Under the pieces are notes generated by a model. The model worked only from the letters and a program-made list of their open reading frames with translations, did no database searches and was not told the origin of the DNA. The position numbers and the translations under genes are program-made. A DNA stretch of 64,000 nucleotides. Origin: Streptomyces sp. BK208. GTDB taxonomy: Bacteria; Actinomycetota; Actinomycetes; Streptomycetales; Streptomycetaceae. The stretch is from contig NZ_SOAV01000008.1 of the NCBI RefSeq assembly GCF_004364245.1, positions 1-64,000 on the forward strand, read 5' to 3'. Below, one piece after another: positions 9,686 to 18,610 of the stretch. Within the stretch, counting starts at the first letter, position 1. Each line of letters begins with the position of its first letter.

Positions 9686-11712
9686 CCGAACGCACCACCG
9701 CGACCCTGGGCCCCGCGCGCACCGACACCCCCGTCGTCCCGGCCGTCCGCCGCGGGTCCGTCACCGGGTCCTCCCGGTGGCTGCGGGCCTTCCCCGCCGA
9801 CGAGGACCCGGTCGCCCGCCTGGTGTGCTTCCCGCACGCGGGCGGCACCGCCACCGCCTTCGCCGACCTCGCCGCGGCGCTGCCCGACGACATCGCCCTG
9901 CTCGCCGTGCAGTACCCGGGCCGCCAGGACCGCCGTGCCGAGGACTGCGCCGCCGACGTCACCGAGGTCGCCGAGGCCACGGCCGCCGCGCTCGGCCCGT
10001 ACACCGGCCGCCCCCTGTTCCTCCTCGGCCACAGCATGGGGGCCCTGGCCGCCTTCGAGACGGCCCGGCTGCTGGCCCGGCAGTCCGTCGTGGCCCGCCT
10101 CTTCGTCTCCGCCGCCCGGCCACCCGCCGACGACTGGCAGGAGCCGGACCTCGGCACCCTCGACGACGAGGCGGTCGTCGCGGGGCTGCGGCGACTGGGC
10201 GGCGTGCCCGAAGCCCTGCTCGCCGAACCCGACCTGCGTGCCGAGGTGCTGCGCCTGCTGCGCGCCGACCACCGCATGCTGCGCCGCTACCGGTGCGAGC
10301 CGGACACCGCGCTCGCCGTCCCCCTCACCGTCCTGCTCGCCGAGGACGATCCCAAGAACACCGCCGACCAGATGCGCGGCTGGGCCCGGCACACCTCCGC
10401 CGCACACACCCTCGCCGTGCATCCCGGCGGCCACTTCGCGCTGACCGAACGGGCGGGGCAGAGCGCACGGCTGCTCGACGGCCGGATCCGCGAGGACCTG
10501 GCCGCCCGCACCGCCGGCCCGCCGGCCGACCTGGTGCGGGAGATCTACCTCGCCGGACCGGACGGCCGGCCGTCCCGCCTCTCCACCGACCTCACCACCC
10601 TCCAGGAGTCGGCGCGCCAGGTGCTGCAGCCGTCCGCGTACGGCTACGTCGTGGGCGACGCCGGGAGCGGCGCGACCGGACGCGGCAACCGCGAGGCGTT
10701 CGACCGGTGGCGGATCGTGCCCCGGATGCTGCGCGGCATCACCCGGCGCGACCTGGGGGTGCGGCTGTTCGGACAGGATCTGGCCGCACCGGTGCTGCTG
10801 GCGCCCGTCGCCGCCCAGACCGTCGTCCACCCCAGCGGTGAACTCGCGTCCGTCGGCGGCGCCACCGACGTGGGCCTGCCCTTCGTGCTGTCGTGCTTCT
10901 CCTCCCACTCCATGGAGGAGGCCGCCGCGGCGGCCGGCTCACAGCCGCGCTGGTTCCAGCTGTACTGGCCCTCGGACCAGACGCTCGCCGAGTCCCTGGT
11001 GCGGCGCGCCGAGGCCGCCGGCTACGGCGCACTGGTCCTCACCGTCGACAACCCCGCCTTCGGCTACCGCCCCACCGACCTCGACCACGGCTACCTGCCC
11101 TTCCTGCACGGTGCCGGACTGGCCAACTTCACCTCCGATCCGGTCTTCGACGCGGCGCTTCCCCCGGGGGCCGGACCGCGCGAGGCCGTGGCCCACTGGG
11201 CGGCCGTCTCCGCCAACCCCGCGCTCACCTGGGACCGGCTGCCGTGGCTGCGGCGACTGACCGACCTGCCCCTCCTGGTCAAGGGCGTCCTGCACCCCGA
11301 AGACGCCCGCGCGGCCCTGGCACACGGCGCCGACGGCGTGATCGTCTCCAACCACGGCGGCCGGCAGCTCGACGGCACGGTCGCCGCCCTGGACTGCCTG
11401 CCCGCCGTACGCGCGGCCGTGGGGGACGGCGCTCCGGTGCTCGTGGACTCCGGTGTGCGCACCGGCGCCGACGTGGTCAAGGCCCTGGCGCTCGGCGCGG
11501 ACGCGGTGCTCCTCGGCCGGCCCTACCTGTACGGCCTGGCCCTGGACGGCCGCGACGGTGTGCGGCACGTGCTGCGCTGCCTGCTCGCCGAACTCGATCT
11601 CGCGCTGACGCTCGGCGGCTGCGGCAGCGTCCGCGACCTCACGCCCGAACTGCTCGTCCCGGCGGGTCCCCTGGCCACGCCCGGGCAGACGGCCGCGGCC
11701 CGACAGGACTGA
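9682..11712 (+). CDS. Fusion of type II thioesterase and FMN-dependent alpha-hydroxyacid oxidase
   Basis: 676 residues, translationally coupled to the PKS (ATGA overlap). Residues about 30-270 are a type II thioesterase: CFPHAGG, GHSMGA with Ser118, and the terminal PGGHF histidine. Residues about 285-670 are an alpha-hydroxyacid oxidase barrel of the lactate monooxygenase/glycolate oxidase family: the YGYVVGDAG segment carrying the first active-site Tyr, VKGVLHPEDA with the flavin Lys, and SNHGGRQLDG with catalytic His558 and Arg561. Both halves look catalytically complete. Known members oxidise 2-hydroxy acids to 2-oxo acids, some with decarboxylation. Joined to a thioesterase right after the last visible PKS module, it could hydrolyse a 2-hydroxyacyl thioester and oxidise the acid, or oxidise a bound intermediate. 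The substrate is unknown and I recall no described enzyme with this architecture. Confidence 0.9.
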   Translation: MTERTTATLGPARTDTPVVPAVRRGSVTGSSRWLRAFPADEDPVARLVCFPHAGGTATAFADLAAALPDDIALLAVQYPGRQDRRAEDCAADVTEVAEATAAALGPYTGRPLFLLGHSMGALAAFETARLLARQSVVARLFVSAARPPADDWQEPDLGTLDDEAVVAGLRRLGGVPEALLAEPDLRAEVLRLLRADHRMLRRYRCEPDTALAVPLTVLLAEDDPKNTADQMRGWARHTSAAHTLAVHPGGHFALTERAGQSARLLDGRIREDLAARTAGPPADLVREIYLAGPDGRPSRLSTDLTTLQESARQVLQPSAYGYVVGDAGSGATGRGNREAFDRWRIVPRMLRGITRRDLGVRLFGQDLAAPVLLAPVAAQTVVHPSGELASVGGATDVGLPFVLSCFSSHSMEEAAAAAGSQPRWFQLYWPSDQTLAESLVRRAEAAGYGALVLTVDNPAFGYRPTDLDHGYLPFLHGAGLANFTSDPVFDAALPPGAGPREAVAHWAAVSANPALTWDRLPWLRRLTDLPLLVKGVLHPEDARAALAHGADGVIVSNHGGRQLDGTVAALDCLPAVRAAVGDGAPVLVDSGVRTGADVVKALALGADAVLLGRPYLYGLALDGRDGVRHVLRCLLAELDLALTLGGCGSVRDLTPELLVPAGPLATPGQTAAARQD

Positions 11713-11789
11713 CCGGTCCGCCGGAAGCGGCGGGCGGTGGGCCGCGGCCGGACGACGACACCAGCAGGACGCCGAAGGAGAAGGTACGC

Positions 11790-14648
11790 ATGATCCCGTT
11801 GTCGTTCGCGCAGCAGTGCCTGCGGTTCGCCCGCAGCCCGCAGGGTGCGGAGGGCGCCCGGCACATCACTCTCGTGTGGCGTCTGAGCGGGCCCCTCGAC
11901 ACCGCCGCCCTGGCCGCGGCGGTCGCCGACGCGGCGGCCGGCGACGACATCCTGCGCTCACTGCTGTGCGAGGACGCCTCCGGGACTCCCGCCCGGCGGG
12001 TGCCGCCCCCGGCGGAGGCCGGTCCGCACCCGCGGGTGGAGGCCGTGGCCCCGGGTGATCTCGCGCACGCGGTACGGGAGTTGCGTGAGCGCCCGTTCGA
12101 CGTGACGGCCGAGCCGCCGCTGCGCTCCCGCATTCTGCGCACGGCCGCCGACGAGCACGTCCTCGTCCTGGTCCTGCATCCCCTCGCCGTACAGGACCGG
12201 CCCGCCGCGGCGCTGGTGCGCGATCTGGCGGACGCCCTCGCCGCCCGCTGCGCCGGCCAGGAGCCGGCCGCCGCCCGCCCGGGCCGCGCCGCAACGGCGC
12301 GGCCCCACGGCGCCGGCACCGGACCGGCCCCGGCCGGGACGGACGCCGTCGTCGAGGCCGAGGCCGCCCACTGGCGGGCGGCGCTCGCCCAGGCACCGGA
12401 CACGCTGCCGCTGCCGTACGACCACCCGCGCCCCGCGGTGGCGAGCGGCCGCACCGGCAGCGTGCCGCTGGTCCTGGACCACCGCGTCGCGGAAGCCGTG
12501 CACAAGGTCGCGGCGGACCGCGGCGCGAGCCCCGCCATGGTGATCCAGGCGGCCCTGTGCGCCCTGCTGCACCAGCTCGGCGCCGGCACCGACCTGCCCG
12601 TCGGGGTCCACATCGCCTCGGGGGCGGCGCCCGATCTGCCCGGCACCACCTGGGTGCTGCGCGCCGACGTGTCCGGCCACCCCTCCTTCGCCGACCTGGT
12701 CGACAGGGTGCGGGAGCGGACGAAAGCCGCACGGGAGCACACCCGGGTGCCGTTCGCCCGGCTGGTCGCCGAGCTGGCCCCGCAGCCCCCCGCGGACCGG
12801 CACCCGCTCTTCCCGGTGATGGTGACCACCGGTGAGGCCGTCGGCTGGCCGTCCGGGACGGTGCCGGCCGGTCTGTCGGTCACCGAGGACCGCGGCCTCG
12901 CCGGCGACTGCGTGCCCGACCTGGTGCTCCGCTTCCCGCACGGCTTCGGGACCGGTGGCGGGGCGCCGGCGGGCCGGCTCGAGTACGCCGCCGACCTCTT
13001 CGACCCGGCGGGCGCCGAGGCGTTGGCGGACCGCTTCACCCGGGTGCTCGGGCAGCTCGCTCACCACCCCGGGAGCGCGGTGAGCGAGGCGACGGTCCTC
13101 GACCCCGCCGAACACCGACTGCTGCTGGAGGAACTGGTGGGCCGCCGGGCACCCACCCCGGACGGCTCGCTGCCCGACCTGGTGTCCCGGCAGGCCGCGG
13201 CCACCCCGGACACGGTCGCCGTGGTGTGCGGCGCGCAGTCGCTGACGTACCGGCAGCTGGACGAGCGCGCCGGCTCGCTGGCGGCACGGCTGCTCCGGGC
13301 CGGCGCCGGCCCGGAGTCCCTCGTCGCTCTGGCCCTGCCCCGCTCCGCGGACCTGGTCGTGGCCCTGCTCGGCATCCTGAAGTCCGGCGCCGCGTATCTG
13401 CCGGTCGACCCCCGCTACCCGGCCGAGCGGCTGTCCTTCCTGCTCCGCGACGCGGCACCGGACCTGGTGCTGACCGACAAGGAGACCGCCGGGGACCTCC
13501 CGGACCCCGCCGCCCCGGTGTGTCTCATGGAGGACCTCGCGCTCCGGGAACCCGCGGAGACGGGCCGCCGGGTCGCCGCGGGGCCCGGACACCTGGCGTA
13601 CGTGATGTACACCTCGGGCTCGACGGGGGTCCCCAAGGGCGTGGCCGTCACCCACGCCAACATCGTCAACGGCGTCACCCGCCTGGCGGCCGTGGCCCGT
13701 GTCCGGCCCGGCACCCGGGTACTGGCCGGAACCTCCATCAACTTCGACGTCTCCGTGTTCGAGGTGTTCACCGCGCTCACCACGGGCGCCACCGTGGAGG
13801 TCGTGCGCGACGTCCTGGTGCTCGGCGAGCGGAGCGGCTGGCGGGGCGGTGTGCTGCACACCGTGCCGTCGGTGTTCGCCGGACTCACCGACCGCATCGC
13901 CGGGAGAGTGCACGCCGACGTCCTGATGTTCGCCGGCGAGCGGCTGCCCGCGGACCTGGTGGAGCGGCTGCGCGCCGCGGTCCCCGGGGCGCGCGTGGTC
14001 AACGCCTACGGCCAGACCGAGAGTTTCTACGCCACCGCGTTCACCGTCCCGGACGGCTGGCGGGGCGGCAGCGTGCCCATCGGCCGGCCGCTGGACAACA
14101 TGCGGACCTATGTCCTCGGCCCCGGCCTGGTGCCGGTACCCCCCGGCGTGACCGGCGAGTTGTACGTCGCCGGGTCGGTCGCCCGCGGTTATCACGGCAG
14201 GCCGGGGGCGACGGCCGAGCGCTTCGTGGCCGACCCGTTCGGGCCCCCCGGGTCGCGGATGTACCGCACCGGGGACCTGGCCCGCTGGAACGCGGACGGC
14301 TTCCTGGAGCACGTCGGGCGCGGCGACGGCCAGATGAAGGTGCGCGGCTTCCGGATCGAACCCGCCGAGATCGAGACCGCTCTCGCACGGCACCCGGGCG
14401 TCGCCCAGGCCGCGGTGGCGCTGCGCCCGGATCCGGGATCCGGCGGCAGCCGCCTGGTGGCCTATCTGGTCCTCGCCGGCCCGGACGGCGCCCCCGAGGC
14501 GCCGTCCGCGCGCACGCTGCGCCGGTACGTCGCCGAGCGGCTGCCCGCCTACATGATCCCGGCGGCGTTCGTCACCCTGCCCCGCCTCCCGCTCGCCCCC
14601 AACGGCAAACTCGACCGGGCGGCGCTCCCGGACCCGGCCGCCCGCTGA
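11790..14648 (+). CDS. NRPS condensation-adenylation didomain protein lacking a carrier domain
   Basis: 952 residues. The N-terminal half is condensation-like (PLSFAQQCLRF start), but the catalytic HHxxxDG motif is replaced by HPLAVQD at residues 130-136, so the usual base is missing. From about residue 455 there is a complete adenylation domain: YTSGSTGVPKG, FDVSVFEVF, AYGQTES, YRTGDLARW and the NGKLDR lysine near the C-terminus. The protein stops right after NGKLDR, with no T domain. By alignment to GrsA in my head the pocket residues are D, V, F, T, M, A, A, Y, A; I do not know a substrate for this code. It must load a carrier in trans, most plausibly the discrete PCP at 17952-18224, probably helped by the MbtH protein. 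The ATG at 11790 follows a GAAGGAG site. Confidence 0.92.
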   Translation: MIPLSFAQQCLRFARSPQGAEGARHITLVWRLSGPLDTAALAAAVADAAAGDDILRSLLCEDASGTPARRVPPPAEAGPHPRVEAVAPGDLAHAVRELRERPFDVTAEPPLRSRILRTAADEHVLVLVLHPLAVQDRPAAALVRDLADALAARCAGQEPAAARPGRAATARPHGAGTGPAPAGTDAVVEAEAAHWRAALAQAPDTLPLPYDHPRPAVASGRTGSVPLVLDHRVAEAVHKVAADRGASPAMVIQAALCALLHQLGAGTDLPVGVHIASGAAPDLPGTTWVLRADVSGHPSFADLVDRVRERTKAAREHTRVPFARLVAELAPQPPADRHPLFPVMVTTGEAVGWPSGTVPAGLSVTEDRGLAGDCVPDLVLRFPHGFGTGGGAPAGRLEYAADLFDPAGAEALADRFTRVLGQLAHHPGSAVSEATVLDPAEHRLLLEELVGRRAPTPDGSLPDLVSRQAAATPDTVAVVCGAQSLTYRQLDERAGSLAARLLRAGAGPESLVALALPRSADLVVALLGILKSGAAYLPVDPRYPAERLSFLLRDAAPDLVLTDKETAGDLPDPAAPVCLMEDLALREPAETGRRVAAGPGHLAYVMYTSGSTGVPKGVAVTHANIVNGVTRLAAVARVRPGTRVLAGTSINFDVSVFEVFTALTTGATVEVVRDVLVLGERSGWRGGVLHTVPSVFAGLTDRIAGRVHADVLMFAGERLPADLVERLRAAVPGARVVNAYGQTESFYATAFTVPDGWRGGSVPIGRPLDNMRTYVLGPGLVPVPPGVTGELYVAGSVARGYHGRPGATAERFVADPFGPPGSRMYRTGDLARWNADGFLEHVGRGDGQMKVRGFRIEPAEIETALARHPGVAQAAVALRPDPGSGGSRLVAYLVLAGPDGAPEAPSARTLRRYVAERLPAYMIPAAFVTLPRLPLAPNGKLDRAALPDPAAR

Positions 14649-14680
14649 CCTTCCGACCGCGCGGCCCGCACCCCGGGTGC

Positions 14681-14730
14681 GTGCCGCGCCGCGCCGTGCC
14701 GCGCCGTGCCGCGCCGTGCCGCGCCGTACC
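14681..14730. repeat. 10-base tandem repeat after the NRPS gene
   Basis: About five near-perfect copies of gcgccgtgcc lie between the NRPS stop and the terminator hairpin, followed by looser gccgtaccc-type copies to about 14770. They are non-coding in any supported frame and probably replication-slippage repeats. Confidence 0.8.
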
Positions 14731-14834
14731 CGTGCCGTACTCGCACGTGCCGTACCCGTGCCGTGCCCGCGCCTGCGTCCGCCGCCGGGCCGTCCCGTGC
14801 CGCGTCCGGGCGGGTGCCCGTCGCACCGGAACCA

Positions 14835-14875
14835 CCGCGGCGGCCGGTACGGGTGTCCCGTACCGGCCGCCGCGG
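14835..14875. terminator. Bidirectional terminator hairpin
   Basis: A perfect 19-base inverted repeat (14835-14853 and 14857-14875) with a TGT loop sits between the converging NRPS gene and antiporter gene. There is no U-tract, as is usual in Streptomyces. The rest of 14649-14898 holds the tandem repeat and no gene that I can support. Confidence 0.85.
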
Positions 14876-14898
14876 CCCGTGTCCTCGCGCAGGGCGGT

Positions 14899-16212
14899 TC
14901 AGGCCGTGCTGAACTCCTTCTCCCGCTGGGTCTCCGCCGCCGTCTTCGGCATGTGCCGGGTGGCGCGGCGCAGCAGGGGCGGTGCCATGACCGAGGTCAC
15001 GACGGCGATCAGGATGATCACCGTGTACGTGGCGTTGGTGAGCACCCCGAGTTGCAGACCGACGCCGGCGAGGACGATCTCCATCACGCCCCGGGCGTTG
15101 AGCCCCGCCCCGATGGCCATCCCCTCGGCGTGGCCCAGCCGGCCCGCGCGGGCCCCGAGGTAACCGCCCGCGAACTTCGCCAGCGTGGCCACGGTGAGCG
15201 CGACCACCGCGGCGGCCAGCACCTCCGGGCGGGCCAGCGCGGTCAGGTCGACCTGGAGCCCGGCGGTGGCGAAGAACAGAGGGGCGAGCACGGCCATGAC
15301 GAACGGACGCAGCGTGCCGAGGGCCGCGCGGCCGGCCGGCCCCAGGGAGCCGATGACGATGCCGCAGAGGAACGTGCCGAGGATCGGTTCCATGCCGAGG
15401 GCGTGGGTCGCCGCGGCCGAGGCCATGATCATGGCGACGACCGCGGCCGTCGTCCCCTCGGGCCTGTCCGGCCGAGCGGCGTACCGCAGCACCCGCGCGG
15501 CGACCGGTCTGGCCACCCACAGGGTGAACGCCAGCACGGCGATCAGGTAGCCGATGCTCTTGGCCACCAGACCGAAGTGCACACCCGCCGTCGCCATGGC
15601 CGACACCAGCGACAGCAGCAGCCAGCCCACGATGTCACTGACGGCCGCCGCGCCGATGATCAGCTGCCCCACGTTGCGGTGCAGCAGGTTCATGTCCAGG
15701 AGGGTCTTGGCGATCACCGGCAGTGCGCTGACCGCCAGGGCGATGCCGATGAACAGGGCGAAGGTGACGCGCTCGGCGCCCGGCGCCATCAGCGAACCGG
15801 GCGTCAGGAGCCCGAGGCAGAAGCCGAGCGCGAGCGGCAGCAGCACACCGCCCGCGCTGGCCAGGCCCACGGCCCGCCCCTGGCGTCGCAGCAGGCCCAG
15901 GTCGATGTGCGCGCCCGTGACGGCGATCAGCAACAGGACGCCGAGCTGGGCGACCGCGCCCAGCAGATGCCGTTGGTCCGCGTCCGGCGGAAGCAGCCAG
16001 TCGGACAGACCGGGCAGCAGATCGCCGAACATCGACGGGCCCAGCAGCACGCCCACGCTCAGCTCGCCGACCACGGCCGGCAGCCCCAGCCGGGTCGCCA
16101 GCCTGCCCAGCACCACCGCGGCGGTCAGGAACACGCAGACCTGGGTGAGGAGCAGCAGCAGGTGGTGGTGGCCGATCGCGGGGACGGCCCCGGCCGCTAA
16201 CGCTGTCGTCAT
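14899..16212 (-). CDS. Cation/proton antiporter, CPA2 (KefB/NapA-like) family
   Basis: 437 residues, about 12 hydrophobic segments, typical of the Na+/H+ exchanger domain of the CPA2 family. Family features include the VVGELSVGVLLGPS segment near the N-terminus and GLNARGVMEIVL near the C-terminus, the latter being a strongly conserved stretch of this family. No RCK/TrkA domain is attached. It lies 9 bases downstream of the thioesterase gene, with GAGGACGAGAG before its ATG, so it is cotranscribed with the PCP and halogenase. In clusters such antiporters are often presumed to give export or self-protection; that role is an inference here. Confidence 0.9.
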   Translation of the reverse strand: MTTALAAGAVPAIGHHHLLLLLTQVCVFLTAAVVLGRLATRLGLPAVVGELSVGVLLGPSMFGDLLPGLSDWLLPPDADQRHLLGAVAQLGVLLLIAVTGAHIDLGLLRRQGRAVGLASAGGVLLPLALGFCLGLLTPGSLMAPGAERVTFALFIGIALAVSALPVIAKTLLDMNLLHRNVGQLIIGAAAVSDIVGWLLLSLVSAMATAGVHFGLVAKSIGYLIAVLAFTLWVARPVAARVLRYAARPDRPEGTTAAVVAMIMASAAATHALGMEPILGTFLCGIVIGSLGPAGRAALGTLRPFVMAVLAPLFFATAGLQVDLTALARPEVLAAAVVALTVATLAKFAGGYLGARAGRLGHAEGMAIGAGLNARGVMEIVLAGVGLQLGVLTNATYTVIILIAVVTSVMAPPLLRRATRHMPKTAAETQREKEFSTA

Positions 16213-16221
16213 CTCTCGTCC

Positions 16222-16938
16222 TCATACCTGGGGGAAGGCCTCGGCCGTCCGGCCGGAGAGCGCGTCGAGCACCGCCTCGGCCACGCCCGACGGGTTGACG
16301 GCGGAGAGCAGGTGCCCGCCTGGAAGTCGCAGCACCGAGCAGCCGGCCTCGGTGTGCCGCGACCACGCGGTGAGGTCCGAGGACGCGGTGTCGTCCAGCC
16401 CGGCGACGACCTGGATGTCACCGGGGGAGCGGGTGTTGCGGTGCGCCGCGACGAACGAGCCGGCCAGGCGCAGGTCGTCCCGGATCAGCGGGAACGCTCC
16501 GGCCGCCAGCACCGGGTCCGCGACCAGTTCCGCGGGGATCTCACCGCCCATGGCCGTCAGCACGGCCACCGCCGACTCGATGGACGTCACCTCCGCCGGG
16601 TCCAGCGGCTCGCGGGCCGACGGAGGTGAGTTGGACACGGCGAACAGCAGCGGCGGCCGCGGTTGCCGGAGCGTCGCCGCCACCGCCAGGGCGACGTAGG
16701 CGCCGAGGCTCTCGCCGTACACGGCGTCGACCGGACCGCCGAGCTGCCCGGCCGCGTCGCGCACCGCGTCGTCCGCCGTGACCAGGCACGGCTCCTCGAA
16801 CCGGCGGCCGTGTCCGGGCAGTTCCACGGGCCGGAACTCGATCCGGTCGCCCAGGGCACGCCTGAGCGGCCGGAAGTAGCCGGTGCCGCAGCACGAGGGC
16901 GGGACGAAGGCCACCACCGGCCGGTGCTCCTGTGTCAT
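16222..16938 (-). CDS. Type II thioesterase / alpha-beta hydrolase
   Basis: 238 residues of alpha/beta hydrolase fold in the type II thioesterase group. Visible motifs: FVPPSCCGTGYF where PHAGG normally sits, YGESLGAY nucleophile elbow (GxSxG), and PGGHLL with the catalytic His. The altered oxyanion segment (PPSCCG) sets it apart from the two other thioesterases in the cluster. Its position directly after the SyrB2-type halogenase resembles syringomycin, where SyrC, also of this fold, shuttles the chlorinated aminoacyl group from SyrB1 to the main NRPS. It could thus be a transacylase rather than a hydrolase; the sequence alone cannot decide. Confidence 0.85.
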   Translation of the reverse strand: MTQEHRPVVAFVPPSCCGTGYFRPLRRALGDRIEFRPVELPGHGRRFEEPCLVTADDAVRDAAGQLGGPVDAVYGESLGAYVALAVAATLRQPRPPLLFAVSNSPPSAREPLDPAEVTSIESAVAVLTAMGGEIPAELVADPVLAAGAFPLIRDDLRLAGSFVAAHRNTRSPGDIQVVAGLDDTASSDLTAWSRHTEAGCSVLRLPGGHLLSAVNPSGVAEAVLDALSGRTAEAFPQV

Positions 16939-16969
16939 GGACGTCCGATCATCCGACGCGTACGGGGGT

Positions 16970-17923
16970 TCACGCCTCGTGGATCGGGGTGCCCCGCAGC
17001 GTCTTGTCGCTGATCTTGTTGTGGCCGTACTCGTCACGGCCGCTGACCAGGAAGGCCGACCACTTCTCCAGCGAGATGCTGCCGCCGTACTCCTCGATGT
17101 GGTCGGTACCGGGGTAGATCTGCACCTTGGTCGGCACATAGCGGGTGGCGAAGCCCATCCGGTACTTCTTGCCCGTGCTGATGTTGGGCAGCGAGGCGTG
17201 CATCAGCGTCGACAGGAAGATCACGCACTGGCCGCGCTCCATGACCAGCGAGACGGCGTCCTCCTCGTTGGGCTTCCAGTCCGGGTCGTGCTGGAGCTGG
17301 CGGTAGTCGTAGCCGAAGAAGCCGCGCGGAACACCGTCCTTGACCTCTGAGTTGATGCGGCTCTCGTCGAAGTCCATCCGCTTGGTCTCGTCGTAGTTCA
17401 TCTGGCGGTGCGTGCCCGGGATGATCTGGAGGCAGCCGTTCTCCTTGGTGGAGTCGGTGAACGCCGTCCACACCGTCAGCGTGCCGGCGCCGAAGTTGTC
17501 CTCCGTCTCGCCCGGCCACAGGAGCTGCGGTTTGCCGCTGGCGTTGGCGAAGGTGTCGGCCTGGTGCCAGTCGGTGCCCTCGTCGCCCGGGTACTTCGGG
17601 AAGAACTCCGAACGCCAGCACAGCAGGTCGGGTCCCAGCAGGGACGCCACGCGCTCGACGATCCGGCGGTTGCACGCGTGCCGGGCGAGCAGGTCGACGT
17701 CGAGGTGCCGGTCGTAGTTGAAGATGTTGGGTGCACCGACGCCCTTGTCCACCTCCGGATAGGCGGCGTGGGTGCGGTCCAGCGACTCGCGCCGGACCGC
17801 CTTCCACATCTCGTCCATCTCCTCGGGGGTGTAGATGGTCAGCGGGCCGATGTAGCCGTTCTTGTGGAACGACGCCACTTCCTCGTCCGACAGGGAGAAG
17901 TCGCTCCGTGCGGTGGTGGTCAT
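16970..17923 (-). CDS. SyrB2-type non-heme Fe(II)/2-oxoglutarate halogenase
   Basis: 317 residues, close to the 310 of SyrB2, and recognisably similar over its length (EGTDWHQADTFANASGKPQ, YGGSISLEKWSAF). The facial-triad carboxylate is replaced: His120-Gln-Ala122 instead of HxD, leaving a coordination site for chloride, with distal His242 (LMHASLPN) and a 2-oxoglutarate-binding Arg near 255. In this family the HxA motif marks halogenases rather than hydroxylases. Family members chlorinate unactivated carbons of aminoacyl groups held on a discrete PCP. A PCP gene lies 28 bases upstream in the same operon, with GAGGGGG before this ATG. Mono- or dichlorination, and the amino acid, cannot be told. 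Confidence 0.95.
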   Translation of the reverse strand: MTTTARSDFSLSDEEVASFHKNGYIGPLTIYTPEEMDEMWKAVRRESLDRTHAAYPEVDKGVGAPNIFNYDRHLDVDLLARHACNRRIVERVASLLGPDLLCWRSEFFPKYPGDEGTDWHQADTFANASGKPQLLWPGETEDNFGAGTLTVWTAFTDSTKENGCLQIIPGTHRQMNYDETKRMDFDESRINSEVKDGVPRGFFGYDYRQLQHDPDWKPNEEDAVSLVMERGQCVIFLSTLMHASLPNISTGKKYRMGFATRYVPTKVQIYPGTDHIEEYGGSISLEKWSAFLVSGRDEYGHNKISDKTLRGTPIHEA

Positions 17924-17951
17924 GTCCTGCCCCCTCAGTTGCGGTTCACGG

Positions 17952-18224
17952 TCAGCCCTGCTCGGCCGGCCGCGCCTGTGCGACGGCCGTGCTGAGCTGC
18001 TCGGAGTAGGTGATCCTGTTGTCCAGGGCGACGCCGAAGGTGTCGCCGAGGTACCTGTTCAAATGCGCGAAGGTCAGCGAATGACCTCCGATGTCGAGGA
18101 AGTTGTCGGACCCGACGATTTCCGGATCGTCCAGCTCGGCGCGCAGCCACTCGACGACGGAGCGCTCGATGTCCGGCCGGCTGTATTCACCGGCCGTCTC
18201 GTCGCTCGCCGCGGAAACCTGCAT
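17952..18224 (-). CDS. Discrete peptidyl carrier protein
   Basis: 90 residues of a stand-alone carrier protein. The phosphopantetheine site is Ser49 in DIGGHSLTF, the GGHSL form typical of NRPS carriers rather than PKS ones. I chose the ATG at 18224 because it follows a strong GGAGGA site; the frame is open further upstream without such a site. It is first in the - strand operon with the halogenase, thioesterase and antiporter, and is the likely carrier for the aminoacyl substrate of the halogenase, loaded by the C-A protein at 11790-14648. Confidence 0.92.
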   Translation of the reverse strand: MQVSAASDETAGEYSRPDIERSVVEWLRAELDDPEIVGSDNFLDIGGHSLTFAHLNRYLGDTFGVALDNRITYSEQLSTAVAQARPAEQG

Positions 18225-18610
18225 GGGAGTTCCTCCTGTCGTTCTCGCAGGTGCGTTCAAAGGTCTTGCGGGCGTGCCGAAAATGCGTCGCCCGGAGTCC
18301 GGGACGGGTGTGGTGGTGCCGGTCGGCCCCGCGACTCGCCCTGCCGGAGGCAAGGAATTCGGTCGCGAAGTCCGGTGTCCGTGAATGACGCGGCCCGGCC
18401 GCTTCCGGAGCGGAATCGTCGCCGTCGTCGGAGAACGTGGCGTCGTCACGCTAGACCGGCGGACGCAGGTGCTTCAAGGTCCGCACCGACGCCGGGTGTC
18501 CCGTCGCCAGGACACCGCCGGGTCGAGGATGGTCACCGCGTTCGAAGGCCGTATAGCCTTCGAGAACCCGCCTGACTTACCGACGACTTCCTTCTGGGAA
18601 GGGGACACAA
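18225..18610. promoter_or_regulatory. Divergent promoter region between the PCP and MbtH operons
   Basis: This 386-base gap must hold the promoters of both divergent operons. An 8-base inverted repeat TCGAAGGC/GCCTTCGA (18542-18549 and 18556-18563) lies 48 bases before the MbtH start and is a possible operator. No convincing -10/-35 pair or gene was found; short frames here lack start and codon support. Confidence 0.5.

Noticed and set aside
16970..17923. Phytanoyl-CoA dioxygenase-type hydroxylase
   Set aside because: The iron-binding Asp is Ala (His-Gln-Ala) and full-length similarity is to SyrB2, so halogenase is preferred.
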